Source of the DNA: Hydractinia symbiolongicarpus
Taxonomy: Eukaryota > Cnidaria > Hydrozoa > Anthoathecata > Hydractiniidae
NCBI RefSeq assembly: GCF_029227915.1
Contig: NC_079886.1
Span: forward strand, 5,394,001 to 5,458,000
Reading direction: 5' to 3'
Length of the DNA: 64,000 bases
In this document: positions 1 to 12,300 of the stretch, piece by piece
Position numbering within the stretch: position 1 is the stretch's first letter
Layout: each line of letters begins with the position of its first letter
The notes under the pieces: model-generated
What the model was told of the DNA's origin: nothing
The model's database searches: none
What the model saw: the letters and a program-made list of their open reading frames with translations, nothing else
Program-made: the position numbers and the translations under genes

Positions 1-743
1 TCTAGATCAGTGTTTTATTTTTTTGTGTAGCGGCGGGTCGTTGGTGACGTCATCAAAAATCAAATGGCTGATTTTTTCCATTGTTCTACCCAAGTGGCTT
101 TTTCCATAGGTTTATTGACTAATAAAAATACAAATAAGGAAGCAAAAAAAAGAACTACCCATAAAAATAAGACGCTCAAATCCCATGCTAAAATGGACAG
201 TTTATTTGATGTTTTGCAATCACAACATGTGCCGAAGACAGGAAAACAGTAGGTCATTAACCGAGGGAAATTTCGCGTCCTGTCAATTCTGTTTTGGATA
301 ACATAAAATATAGTTTGTGGCATTAACACAATTCTGTACAGGTTGACCCAAGAACCTTCGAATACGCAAGATTCAACTTTTACTATGGTACCCTCATGAA
401 CGCCTAAATACGAAACTTGTAGACGAAGAGGAAACTATAATCAGCTATTCAGAAGAGAGTAAAAGTAAGGTTAACATTCAAAACTTGGCTGCGTGTATGT
501 ACGGCTTGAACATCCGAGAAGTTATAGGATTCTAGATCTGCGCTACGTCAGTGACAAAAAATTTTGCGAAACGGAAGATTTTTATGCACTTTTTAAAGCT
601 ACACAAACTCCGCAGACGGCAACATCTGCATATGCGTAGGCACGCAAAACAGTGTTTAGAACGCGCTAGTCTCATTTTTTAACATGCAATAGTTACGGAA
701 TAATCCACGTAATGTGCCACGAAGTGCCGAAGCGAATCTTTTT
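1..743. other. Intergenic, no gene seen
   Basis: No conserved coding segment or splice-supported exon is recognisable on either strand. The open frames at 60-329 and 64-252 overlap on opposite strands and have low-complexity translations, so I treat them as chance frames. The stretch ends where the left arm of an inverted-repeat element begins. Confidence 0.5.
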
Positions 744-982
744 CCCTACACCGTAGGCAGCATCATTAACCGCGGGCAGTATCATTTTATCTGTTGGCAG
801 TATCCAGGGTAAATAGCCGAAAAAATCAAATAAAGATGGCGGTAAAGCAATGAAGAGCGGTGTTTACATTTTTACTTTACTTTGATAAACGTCTTTTTTT
901 CTTCACTGTGGAATATAAGTATTGTATTGCTTACATAAACTACCTAAAAGAAAATGTGTTCAACGGAGTAAGGAAGACACAC

Positions 983-1041
983 TCTGTTCTGCTTGTTCTC
1001 TGCTTGTTCTCTGCTTGTTCTCTGCTTGTTCTCTGCTTGTG
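983..1041. repeat. 11-bp minisatellite (CTCTGCTTGTT)n
   Basis: About five near-perfect tandem copies of an 11-bp unit lie head to tail. Because 11 is not a multiple of three, the array reads open in more than one frame and creates leucine/cysteine-rich phantom peptides. Confidence 0.85.
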
Positions 1042-1083
1042 TTGTTCATTTGTACTTATAAATCTCTACATTGTTTAAGATTT

Positions 1084-1287
1084 ATAAATGTGGAGAACAC
1101 AGATAAACTGAAAGCCACAGTAGCAGATATTCTTCCATTCGATGTAAATGAAGTAAAGATTGTTAGTGTGAAAGGATCTGTGAAAAATTTGAGGAGAGTT
1201 GCTCCGAAATATCCTGGCGAAAAAGTTTGTATAGGAAATATGCATATTAAAGATGTCATCACAACACGCAATACCAAGGAACTATGA
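1084..1287 (+). other. Orphan open frame inside the inverted-repeat element
   Basis: The 3' part of a longer frame encodes a hydrophilic, normal-looking peptide (NVENTDKLKATVADILPF near its start, VAPKYPGEKVCIGNM further on) that ends at a stop at 1285-1287. Composition changes sharply at about 1080, where the upstream part is only minisatellite. A possible splice acceptor, TTTAAG, lies just before it. I do not recognise the peptide. It could be a decayed exon captured in the element, or chance. Confidence 0.25.
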
Positions 1288-2537
1288 ACAGTAAGGTAAA
1301 AACGAAATATAATCCAAGTCAAAGATTTAAAAACACCGATTGTCTATTCAGTTTGGTATTGGAATACAAAAACCCAATGATAGTAATTGTTTATTGGAAA
1401 TAGAATGGACTCACAACCATCTAATTAATTCTTTACAGTCTCATGTATCTTCTTTTGTTTTTTTTAAAGAAATTTTGTTTCCAAATTCCTTCTGGCAAAT
1501 GTCACAAATATGTTCCACAATTCTTTCTTGTGATAAGTATATCCATTTTGCCATACGAAGGACCTCTCACATTTTCATCAATTTGACCACAGTCCTTCTC
1601 TTCTCGCATCCTCTGTCCTTTATTGTTCCATTTCTACAAAGAAATTTCTTTTGCGAAATTCTGTATTTTTTTAACAGACAAAGCTAGACAGTATGAAACC
1701 AGACACTAAATCAAAATCAGACAAATTCGAACGCACTGAAGTGGTCTCAATTGCTTATATCGATTCAAACATGAAAAATAGAAATGAAATAACGTATGTA
1801 ACCTTCCCAACCTCGTCCCCGAACCTCTTCCCTTTACCTTTCTCGTAGCATTGTCAAGTGCCTTCCATCTTCCAGATCCGATTTTTCTCATTTTCGCAAG
1901 TTCAGGTGGTGCATCATTCGCAATGGTTGCTTCATGCATCAATATAAGTCTGTTAACAAAAAAAAAAAAAAAAAAAAGTTGATAAATAGGGATGCGTGTA
2001 AGACTGAAGGAAAATGTACCTACCACTGTTTCACGATAGAACAAATAAAATCCGTTTATCTTGCTATTTTTCGCTTTTTCGCTGTCAGCTGTCAGCTGCT
2101 AAAACAAAAGTTTAAAAGATATATTTTCTTCATTGAAAACAAATCAGTGAATCAATAATTTTTATGATCGCACAAAGAATTAAATCAAGTAGCTACACGA
2201 AAAAAATATCAATGTTTCCACTCACCAACACTGAAATCAACATTTTTTTCAGACATGATGCTAAATAATGTAAAAATTAAAAAAATTTTGGTCACAAAAA
2301 AATTATAGTGCAAGTATTACGCAAGTTAGAAACAACTTACCTGCTACTTTTACTGCGTACTTGATAGCTTTTCCACAGTCTATTCTGTATTGTTCCTTTA
2401 TTTAGTCAAGTTTAAAGTTTCCACGTGCATTTGCGGCACAAACATCCTAGCGCGTCAAAAGAATGGGTTCCCGATGAAAAATAAAAAAATCCATGGATAC
2501 TGCCAACGGGTAAAATAATACTGCCTACAGTGCAGGG

Positions 2538-3685
2538 AAAAAAATTCCCGCGCTATATAGAAAACGCTGACGTTAGCAACAATCTGCGCAGCTTAAGAGT
2601 TTGGATTTAACTAAATAACCTAAGATCCCAAATCCGTTGTTGTTAGTGAACATTGTATATATTGAAAAGTTCAAATTGCATAAATCTAATATAGAAATAG
2701 CCGAGATCATTATTTGTGGCGACGAACTTTAAACTTTAAGCTCATCTGCCAACATTTTTGTCTTGTGACGAATAACATGCGCCAGCCATTATTCACCATT
2801 CTTTAGCATACTACACTTATTTTTATCAACAAATGATTTTTACACTTTGCTTTAAACAAAGTTTAGCTACTTCTCTGACAAAGTATATTTAGGACTTAAA
2901 ACAACACAAACAATTTGCATGGAAATTGCTTTTTATTTCATCAAGCAAATTGTTAAATTTTGACCATTTATTACCCCATGCAAAATTTTTAGCAGTTGTT
3001 TAAAATTTTTGGGGCAAATGTTTAACTTTTATGGTTTCATGGTGAGCGTAGTGGTAAGATCGATCTTGTATACGTCTTCGCCTTCCTCCTTAGCCAACCA
3101 ATCACTAAACTTTTTTAATGCGGATTTTCTTCGCGATTTCATTTATACTCAAATCCAATGGTCGTTGAAGATAAAAAGGAGACCAACTGCATATTCGACT
3201 CATATTCGATTGCTTTGACAAGAAAATCAAATTCTCACCTTCTACCTGACATTGTTGGGCACATTCCTATAGATATTTCAAGATTCATAAATTTATTTTT
3301 TTGGATCGTGACGCCACAGTAGAAGCAAAGGTTAAGTGTGAAAAGTACCGTCTTTCTGCGAGTCCGAAAGGTGGATTGGAAATAAAACCCCCATAACTTA
3401 TAAAATTCAAGATGACAAAAAAGATATTTGGACAGGTTGAAGAATTAAATCTATCAAAACTACGAAATACCGAAAATTGAAACTTTTAACGTCAATATAG
3501 TAGGTTTTGAGGAGTACGAGTCAGATGAAGATACAGACATCGTTTTTTTTGTGACTACGACAAAATAGTTGTTACACATAAGGTGACAGTAACCCTTTTA
3601 TGGCAGTCACGCAAAATGGTAGCTTAGCTGCGACGGGCGAACCCGTGGACTTTTCCACGGGCAAACGACTAGTTTTCTAAAAATA
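2538..3685. other. Intergenic, nothing recognised
   Basis: No exon, repeat array or RNA gene is identifiable. A 45-50 bp segment around 3610-3655 (AAAATGGTAGCT, then GTGGACTTTTCCA) recurs in diverged form at 9795-9842, so part of the stretch belongs to a dispersed repeat. Confidence 0.4.
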
Positions 3686-4174
3686 CAGTAAAGACTCGAT
3701 TAAGCGCCCCCTCAAATAAGCGCTGCCCTCGAATAAGCCCCCCCCCCTAAAATGAAAAATATTTTATAAGCGCCCTCCTCCCCTCAAATAAGCGCCCCCT
3801 CTGGACCTAAGACCGGGCGCTTATTCAAATCCCAGTGATTTTGGTATACTAAGTTATGTAGGTAGAGGTGAAAGGAGCTCTAAAGAAATACAATTCTTGT
3901 TACAAAATCTCCTGTTTTAAAGAAGGCAAACCCTGTAGCGATGGTCTTGCCATGCTGAAAGAACAGCTAGAATTCATGAATGTGACAGAAAAGAATCCGT
4001 TTGTTCCTGACGAGAACGACAAAATGCAAGCGGCTGCATGAGGATGAAGAAGGTGACGAGGATGATTGTGATGTCGATATTTTGTAATTCGTTATTATTG
4101 CTTAAAGAATAAAGAATAAAAAACACGTTCAAATTATTTGTCTCGATTAAGCCCCCTTAATCGAGTCTTTACGA
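3686..4174. mobile_element. Deleted pogo/Tigger-like DNA transposon
   Basis: Terminal inverted repeats share GTAAAGACTCGATTAAG. The left copy starts at 3686, the right copy ends at 4174, and both are flanked by the dinucleotide TA (3684-3685 and 4175-4176), the usual Tc1/mariner/pogo target duplication. Just inside the left end are several degenerate repeats of AATAAGCGCCCCC. Between the ends a short decayed coding remnant (about 3905-4085) ends in an acidic tail reading roughly DEDDCDVDIL, as pogo-type transposases often do. At about 490 bp the copy cannot encode a transposase and is a deletion derivative. The ends and TA duplication are seen directly; the superfamily is inferred. Confidence 0.8.
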
Positions 4175-4329
4175 TATAGGCCTTAATACATAATAAAATA
4201 ATTTTAACTTAACAATAAAATTGCCGAGTCAGCAGAAATTTCTATTTAAAAATGTATTATAAACAAGAAAAAAATCGGGTTCTACGAGCTCCAACTTTTT
4301 ACAATCTCGTTATTTTTCACCAGCTTCTG

Positions 4330-4880
4330 TTTTTAAATGAAACTTGGGTTAACCCTGTTAAAACGGTATGCGGAGTTTTTTTGTCCATTCATACTTTTTA
4401 ACAATAGCGTTTTTTTAAAAAAACATTCTTTGTTAGCACCCCCTGCTGCATCGAACGCTGTTAAAAGAAAAATATTCCAAATAAAAAGATTTCCGCACAC
4501 CGTATTATGGCTGCATGATTAACCAAGCATGCCTGAAAATTTTAAAGTACAACGAAAATTCTATCGAAAGTTAAAGCTCGTGCAGTGTAGCATAATGAAG
4601 ATCGTCTTAAATTTCTACATAATGCGCCATCTTTGTTATTATTAACGTTTTCCTTTAATAATTACGTCATTTCTTTCTGTACAATTTCGCAAGCGCGTAG
4701 ACTCAAACTATATTCGGCAAAAGTAATTAATTATTCATGAATTTTATTTTAAGGAGGAAATGTTGAGGCTGAATATTTTTGGTGAAAGATAATAGTATTT
4801 TAGCCATAAAATTGTAACAAGTGTGTTATATCAGAAAAAAATATGGATATCTAGTCCGAAAATAACCTTTCGTAACAAAT
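4330..4880. repeat. Dispersed repeat family R1, copy 1
   Basis: This segment is collinear with 14770-15215 in the same orientation at moderate identity. Shared landmarks in order are AACTTGGGTTWAMCCTGT, CTGCTGCATCRAAC, GCTGCATGATTWACC, ATCTTTGTTRTTATTAA, TTTTGGTGAAAGATAATAG and AATAACCTTT. No coding potential, terminal repeats or target duplication is evident. It may be part of a non-autonomous transposon or an old retroelement UTR. Confidence 0.7.
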
Positions 4881-5119
4881 TATGTAAAAAACAATTCCCA
4901 TTTTTAAAAGACAAAAGGTTTTTTAAGTGAAGTAAAAAATTCGGAAAATAAAAAATTCAGATCCAAAAATGTTCGGACACTTTGATATTTTGACCAAAAT
5001 AAAAACATTTGTCCCAAAATAAAAACGTCCAAAATTTTTGGAGATTAATGTATATAAATGTTTTCCTACTCTAATATTCATATATCGCACGGCTTTTCTG
5101 ATCGCCGTGCTCCTCCCCA

Positions 5120-5500
5120 ATTTGTAGCAGGTTGAGGTAATACTGCTAAAGGATTTTCTGAGTACTCCTCTGGCAAAGGCACCTCATCGAGCTTTCTGGC
5201 TTTTAAAGGCTTCATGTCGATCATCTCTGTTTTGGTAATGTTCAGACTATTTCACCCATATACTATATCCTTGTCAATGACTAGCAGTGGGTACATCTTG
5301 TGACTTGAAGAGTCTATTCGAAAAGGATCTTATCCTTTCAACAAATGCTCTACACCCTTACCCTTCAAGAGTTTTGTCACATTCAACTTAAATTTAGACT
5401 TGGAAACCCTGTTATATCGCAGAGGACCTACTTATAAATTTCTTTTTATCATCTCACCAACATCTGCAGCATTTGTCCTCAAAGTCTTGTTACCTTATAC
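5120..5500 (-). pseudogene. Decayed coding sequence of unknown family
   Basis: One reading frame on the minus strand stays protein-like for about 120 codons and is broken by only three stops. In order it contains KTLRTNAADVGEMIKRNL, then VGPLRYNRVSKSKFKLNV, then SHKMYPLLVIDKDIVYG and, near 5130-5230, MKPLKARKLDEVPLPEEYSE. The even composition and long continuity argue for a once-coding sequence, probably from a multicopy element, but I cannot place the family. The antisense region further right (to about 6600) may be more of the same with many lesions. Confidence 0.4.
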
Positions 5501-6892
5501 CTAAAAGCAACATCGACAACTGTACATACATGTAGGTGTCGCCATAGGCTTCGTTATGTGGCATGTGCTAACTGATGCATGTGTATAATCAGTCCTTTCT
5601 GGTCCACGCATACGTCGAAGTCATAGTAGTTGATGACATAACCAACTTCTTACCGTGACCTCTTACTGTCCGCAGCAAGAAGTTTGTTAGCTTTTTCGCC
5701 TGCCATAGTTAGAGAGCTGTGGAATGTGATTAATTGTATCTATGCTATGCTCTCGCGAGTTCATCTACATCTTTACCTGGTTGTATATGCTTTTCCTTTA
5801 CTTCTAAAAACCAATCGAGCCTTGCTTGTCTATCCTTTACCCATTGTGTTTAGACAGTCTGTAAATGTTTAATAGCTTTGTCAAGTCTTTTGCATTCTTC
5901 TTCTTTATGTCCAGAGTGTCCACTGAACAGGAAATTAGTCCCCGAAAATGCTAGCGCATTGATAAATGTAGAACAGCCTCTTGGCTACTTTATCAAGTGA
6001 TGAAGCCTAATATTTTCCTTACATGTATTCTATGATAAACACGACATTCGAAACCACAATTCTTCAACAACTCCTGGAACGAACTGAACTTTAATGTTTC
6101 ATGTTTTTATATAGCATCTAAGGTACTTTGTACAACTGAGTTTCTCATTCCTCCACATTACGATGTTATGTTTTTGCCTGATTGCTAACAGTACGCCTGA
6201 GGTGTCCAAAAGCATTTCACATAGAATTGTTGCTTTTGTTTAGCATGCTTGCATATTCGACAATCCCACATTGTTTGTATTAGAATCTTCTCGTATCATA
6301 CTGGAATATTTCACAACCTCCGCAGCCTTTGCATCTAGATTTTTCGTTTCCATTTGGTACGTTCGCTCGACGATCTGTAGCCATCAAGACATTTGATGCA
6401 CGTTTTCATCAGTTGTCAATTACCTTTAGATTTAACATTGTTTTGACATGTAGACTTTATGTTGTACATTATCTTTGCGTGTTTCGATTTAACTTTTGTT
6501 AGCATGTATGACAGACAAAACGTTCTTCTGCATATTCAAGGCACCTCTTGTAGTCATGGATTTTTTGACAACACATTTTTATTAACCCCCTTGCACTTTC
6601 TATCTCCCTCGCTGTCACAATACCTATTGGCATATAGTTTTGTAATCGATGTAACAAATTCAATCTTATCCCCGCTAATTCCTATTTCATCAGGCCTACG
6701 CTCGTCTTGTTTTCATCGATCGGAAGTGGCATTTTATCATACTTACTATAGCCACTTGTGTTCTATTCTTGCCTCAACGTCGGTAGCTATACCTTGTAGG
6801 AGTCCTGCGGATATGGCATACGAAGCTATTCGTATCCAGATATCGTATTTACTAGTTCATATTCTTAGTATTTATTTTGTTTACTTTTAGCT
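5501..6892. other. No intact gene; possibly decayed element
   Basis: The longest frame (6459-6890, plus) is hydrophobic and unsupported. The minus strand shows scattered cysteine-bearing fragments such as KTCIKCLDGY and MWDCRICKHAKQ between many stops, which suggests relic coding sequence continuous with the decayed frame to the left. No splice-consistent gene model could be built. Confidence 0.35.
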
Positions 6893-7108
6893 AGATTTTT
6901 ATTAATTTATTTTGGTTAGGGCTCTTTGAAGCTAAGATGCAATAATTGGCGACGAAGACAATTATCGAGCCTCGATCACAGCTATTAACCTTGTCAACAC
7001 GAAACAATCCAGAATCATCGTTGAAAGCTTTCACCGTGTTTGTACAAATATTTGATCTTCGATATGACGCACAATCTCCTGATCCTCCCGCTGTATCGTT
7101 CCAAGCTG
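6893..7108 (-). CDS. Possible isolated exon, unknown cysteine-bearing protein
   Basis: A minus-strand frame follows a good acceptor (polypyrimidine then CAG near 7109) and encodes about 70 residues beginning AAWNDTAGGSGDCASYRRSN and continuing with SGLFRVDKVNSCDRGSIIVFV. Four cysteines and an extracellular look suggest a secreted or membrane-protein exon. No partner exon was found nearby, so it may be part of a broken gene or a terminal exon of something unrecognised. Confidence 0.3.
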
Positions 7109-7626
7109 CCCTGAAAGGTTGAAAGATCACAAATTCAACTGGTGACACACCTGATCCACGTCCCGCTTTTCAGCAATATGACCAAATACGCGAGGAATAG
7201 AAGTCTAGACATAGAACGGCAAAATTCGTCGGAATGTTTTCATCAGTTCGATTTCAAGTGAATTGGCGAGTAGAACCACCGTTGGCGAGTAGCATAGAAC
7301 CGTTCGAGCTACTTGGAAAAACGTGAACCATAAAAAAGTATTACAAACCCATAAACAATCCTACTTAGAAGAATTACCAATTTTGTTACTCAAAACACTC
7401 AAGAGAAATTTCCAGCTTTCTGCAATAGGGGAGGCATGGAAGCCAGGCATTGTTATTTTAAATGCAAAGATGCATCATGTACAGCTGAAAGTGTAGTCAA
7501 ACGTGACCAGATGTGATTAGAATCAGCAATAAAAACATACAAGAAGAGGAACTTTTGAAATCCTGGGACTTTCTCACCTTACGAGTAAAAGGTATGAAAC
7601 AAGGTATAAAACACGCTTAAAAGAAG

Positions 7627-9160
7627 GTGCAGAATTCACAAGTGAACAAATTAACTGAGTCACACAAAATTCTTAGAAAAAAACCTAATTCCAGCAACAA
7701 CACCCTTCACATGCTTTTACTGTCGAAACCAATTTACTACCTCTATAAAGAACGTTGTCCAGTCCAGTCAAAGACACAAAATGCCATAGATGTCATTGAA
7801 ATAGGATATTCCGAAAAAGTATGCCAAAAAAAAAAGTCTACAAACCAAACTCTTTTTACCCCTGAGGAAGAAAGTGCCAATTCAAACAACATTACCGTCT
7901 ATCGGGCAAGTAGATCGGAGAAAATGCTAAAACTGAAGTTGCTGTTAAATGCCACAAACAAATGTTCTTTAATGTCGAGCTGGTTGTGCATTATCAAATT
8001 GTTACGACTTTGTACACACTGGAGCAAAGGTCATTGGTCTCTGGCACTGTGGAAGCTTCCCGATGGGGATTACTCAGCGAAACGACCCCTTCCAAAGCTG
8101 TTCTAAAACCATACGAAAGTAGTCAGTATATGCCACCACCAATGCGAACCTATTCTTGCAGGTAATTTAGCAGTCGAAATAGGGATCATTAAATTTAAAA
8201 AATCACCTGAGGCATTTCATTCTGTACGAATGATTGGAGCCGAATGCGATCTTTGCCACAAGTTATCTCTCCAATCAAATCTTGCTAGCTATCCACAAAA
8301 CCTCACTGGAGTTGGAAAACGACCAGTAGAAATTACACATCGAGCCAAACGTTCCACCACGTACTACTCCCTGCCACCAGCAGGAGAGGGTGAAATTTGC
8401 AATTGCTGAGATGGTCAAACAGGGCATCATCGAAGAACACTCGTCAGCCAACCAGTCCCTAGGACACCGTACACAGTTAACGTCTCATAGTCAGGTGGTG
8501 GCTTACGCGTTACCTTGGACGCTCGATATTTAAACAATACATACAAGCTAACAACTTACCTGTACTCAGGGGAGTTGATTACATAAAAGGTAAAATTTCC
8601 AGTGCAAAAACATTTTTTAAAATGGATTCTAGAACTGCATTTAGGCAGCTCGAAATTGACCGAATTTTCTTTATTTGACCGTTTTTTATTCAAACTATAA
8701 ACTCTACCGATATAAACGTCTATGGGTCTCAAGGATCGCTCGACAACGCATTAAAACCTCTTTTTGCCATATCGCCTATGCAAATCTTATATACGACGAT
8801 CTCATCATCGCCGCTCTATCCCTAGCCGAACATGACGAAGCATTGTCTCAAGTAATGCTTGCACTCACCAATTCCGTGATAACCATAAGTCCTTCTAAAT
8901 GCGAATTCAGGTAAAAAGAAAATAAACTTTGGGGAATGCTGAACGGCGCAAAGGGAGTACGACTGGATCAAGCAAAAGTCAATGCGCTAGAATCTCTTTG
9001 CCCACCTACCAACAAACAGGACCTCGCTAGTTTCTTATGCATGATGTAATAAAGCAGTGACTTTATAACGAGAACATCGACCCTCGGTAGCTGACAAAAT
9101 CTGACACCAAATTTAAATGGACCACAAGGCACCAAATAACGTCCTCTGTGAACGTAGGAT
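7627..9160 (+). pseudogene. Ty3/Gypsy retrotransposon pol relic
   Basis: Fragments of a Gypsy-type polyprotein appear in the right order across shifting frames. They are a protease-like end (LKPYESSQYMP, about 8110-8140), the pre-RT linker (AEMVKQGIIEEHSSANQSL, about 8395-8460), RT (GGLRVTLDARYLN near 8500 and FFKMDSRTAFRQLEIDR near 8620), the catalytic box as IYDDLIIAA (about 8800), EHDEAL..SKCEFR (about 8830-8910) and the RT-RNase H connection (GVRLDQAKVNALESLCPPT, about 8955-9015). Multiple stops and frameshifts make it non-functional. No LTRs, intact gag or integrase were found. Confidence 0.8.
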
Positions 9161-9347
9161 ATTGCTGGGTAACCGAATACTACAAGTTATAAATTACAAT
9201 TTCACTATATTCACAAATACTATCGAAAATCACGATATTTTCTTCTCTATATAATAAATTAAAAAAGAATGATAAAAATTTTTGTTTCACACGATGTTCT
9301 TCAAGCAACCTCAAGACGTTACCAGACAACAAATTTCAATGTTTTGA

Positions 9348-12300
9348 TTAGAGTTCACAATCCGGTTCGTATCTAGAAGAAATAGCTTATCGTTAAATCG
9401 GAAAAAATATCGTGGCGAGCAAGTATAGTGGTTCAGGTAGCAGACCTGTGGTTTTTAAGACAATTTTCGCAAATCGTGAATAACCTGCGAAAAGAACGAA
9501 ACAAGCAAGATTTTTTGGCGAAACTAATGGAAAAGAACGAAAAATAGCGAGATTTTTTAGCGAAACCAAAGAAAAGAACAAAAGTAGCGAGATTTTTTGG
9601 CGAAACAAATTATAGCAACTTACTTTTTCAAACGATTCCGCAATTCTTTCATTTGTCCGTTTTTTCCTTCCAACATTTTCTTCATATTTCTATATTGCGT
9701 TGTTTCTGAAAACTTCTTATCCAATTCCTACAAAATAGAAACGACATCACACTGCACATCTATTACAATGCTTGCTGTACGTCAGTTCGTCCAAAATGGT
9801 AGCTGTGACTAGCGACAGACGAACACCTGTGGACTTTTCCATATACTAAAGACTGTTTTATGAAAAATCAAAAACAAGAGGCTATCTTTTTATTTAAATG
9901 GTTCGGGCTTTGATTATGCTTCATTTAAACTATAAAAATGTTCAGCAAGAGGATAGAATTGATGTCTAGGACAGTTGTTCAGTTGAGCAGCAACTATGCT
10001 TGCGCCACTGCCGTAGCTGAAATGGTATAAATGCGGTTCTTGACCCCTAATAAAGTACCAGTAGAAACAAAGCCTATCTTATTATTTTTTAAAACTTTTA
10101 AGCTTTACTCCTAAAGTATCTTTAAGTCACAGTGATGCTTGCTATTTAACCTGAGCCTTGACGTAATGCTTAAGACATACTCACATGTTTATGAATACTA
10201 TTGCTTATAAAGGCGTCTACATACCTCGTTCATAACTTCAAGTTCGTGTTGTAGCTCCAGAACACGATGCTAAAACATAACATCAATATTAAAACTGGAT
10301 TGTGTTTTTGAGTCTTAAATACTGTAGGTTGTAGATTGGGTGTTACATACTCTGGAAAATTACAAGTCGGTAAGGTCGGTTTGGGAGTTTTGTTAGCTAT
10401 TGGTTCTTACTTAATTACCCTTCATAATGTCGTGATTTTGGAACAGTGCAAAAGCTGACTGAGAGTAATAACAATGCTTAAAAAATCGGATTTCTTATTT
10501 TAGAGCACCTTCGTATCATGGCAACTCCCAAAAAATAGAATTTAAGGGTAGCATACTAAGAGTTATATTGAAAAAAAAACCGCGTTGGTGATCCATCCAA
10601 CCTCCAGCGTAAATAGGGTTAAAGAAAGTACAAGTCATACACTTTGCTTCAAACACAACTTTATTCGTCACTACGCTGCTGATCGTAATATAACGTTTCT
10701 CATTCTTAAACATTTCTTGCTCTGATTTCAACCTTTAATTTCAACCTTCCGACACTAGTTGGCAATCATACAAAATAAAACAAGTCGTTCAGCCTTAGCA
10801 AAACTACTCAACTAGAAGGTTGAGTTTACATTAGAAATTACCTTGGTAATAGTAAGTTCCTCTTCAACTGAATCATACTTCTCTTTGTATTTATTTTCCG
10901 CCTAAACGACACAATCCCAACCTGGTGTTAAAACGTTCTAAAAAACTGCTGCAATAAAAAACTAATATATTACAAGCATAGACAAAACATTAGTGACGCT
11001 ATCCTTAGTGCATGCAATATTTCAAATTTAATATGCTTAAAAGTTCGATACATAGCTTCTTAGACTAGCAAACTGCAAAATGATTTTTGCCCTTTATTTT
11101 TCTAGCGTTAAAAACAGTGCCTAATGACATGAGGGAGGTAGCAAGAGAGTAAACAATAAGCGCCCATGAAACACTTTTTCGTAAAAATATTTGATAAATT
11201 GAAAGTGTTGGTGATACTTACAGGACTTACAGGTCTTGGTTGTACAGGATTCGACTGAACAAGGGTTGGGGAAGGCTTTCTGTTGGATGCGAGTCTTTGC
11301 GCATTCTCCAAATCTTGTTTTAATTTAGACTTTTCTTCCAATGTTGAATTGGTCTAATAAGAAATTGATAAAGTGTCTCCCTTACAATGGAAATCTATTG
11401 CAAATAACAATTTCATTTTCTAACGAAATAAATGCGTTGGAGGAGATTAAGAAATAAAATTAATTTACCGATTTTTCCAATGTTTCAACTTTCTTTTTCA
11501 AGTTTTCATTTTCTTCGATCAATCTATTGATCTCCTAAATACGAAATAAAACAGTCAAGTAGCTAGGTCATCCTTAGCTCTTAATCAATATTCTGTAAAA
11601 TTTTGATAGATAAAAGTAAAAATAATCTTTTAATTGATCACAAAAAGACCCTTGATTAATTTTTTTCTTTCTACACAAACTGTTTTCTTTTACTTCAACT
11701 TTCGTTTTTAGCGTAGTGTAGTTTATTTATTAAGCAAAAAGAAAAAAATTGCTTTCAGATAAACTCATTGGTTCCACTTCTACAGTAAAAAAGATGTAAA
11801 ATGTAATAGGATAGAAAAAAAACAGCATGAACCTTTCGTCACATGTGGTAGAGGTGCTAAAACATTGATCCGTTCTTAAATCATAACCCTGTACAATTTT
11901 AAAAATTTGCAAATAGGACTAATATTAAGATTTAGGTGCAAAAAAGTAAAAAATTCGAAAATCATGATACTCGCTACACCAATTTTGTATGCCCAACTGT
12001 TACTACAATGATAAATCGAGCCAGACAACTTTTTCGCCTGTCTATAATACAGGCTGACAGATTTAGATCTGAAACCGGTGATATCTCATTGGTATATGAT
12101 AGGCAAAACGCAAAGAGGTAGTATCCTCACCTGTCTACGGCTTGTTCTAGGGAGATAACGTTGGATCAAAACCCAGTTGAGTTGAGATTTTACCTAGCTA
12201 GCAAGAGGTAGTGGGTAAAAGTGCCACTTGATTCTTCCACTTTGTAACACTTGGGAAGTTAATATGTCTGTTTCAGATAGTTCCACATGATTTAAAAAAC

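Larger units (their letters stand above)
744..2537. mobile_element. Possible DNA element bounded by imperfect inverted repeats
   Basis: The segment 744-806 is repeated in inverted orientation at 2494-2537. Both arms carry CCCTRCACYGTAGGCAG and TTGGCAGTATCCA; the left arm has an extra internal block with a second GGCAGTATCATT-like motif. About 1.7 kb lies between the arms. It holds an 11-bp minisatellite (983-1041), a poly-A tract near 1960-1978 and two short open frames that I do not recognise. No transposase motif is visible, so this may be a non-autonomous DNA transposon or a chance pair of related repeats. Confidence 0.45.
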
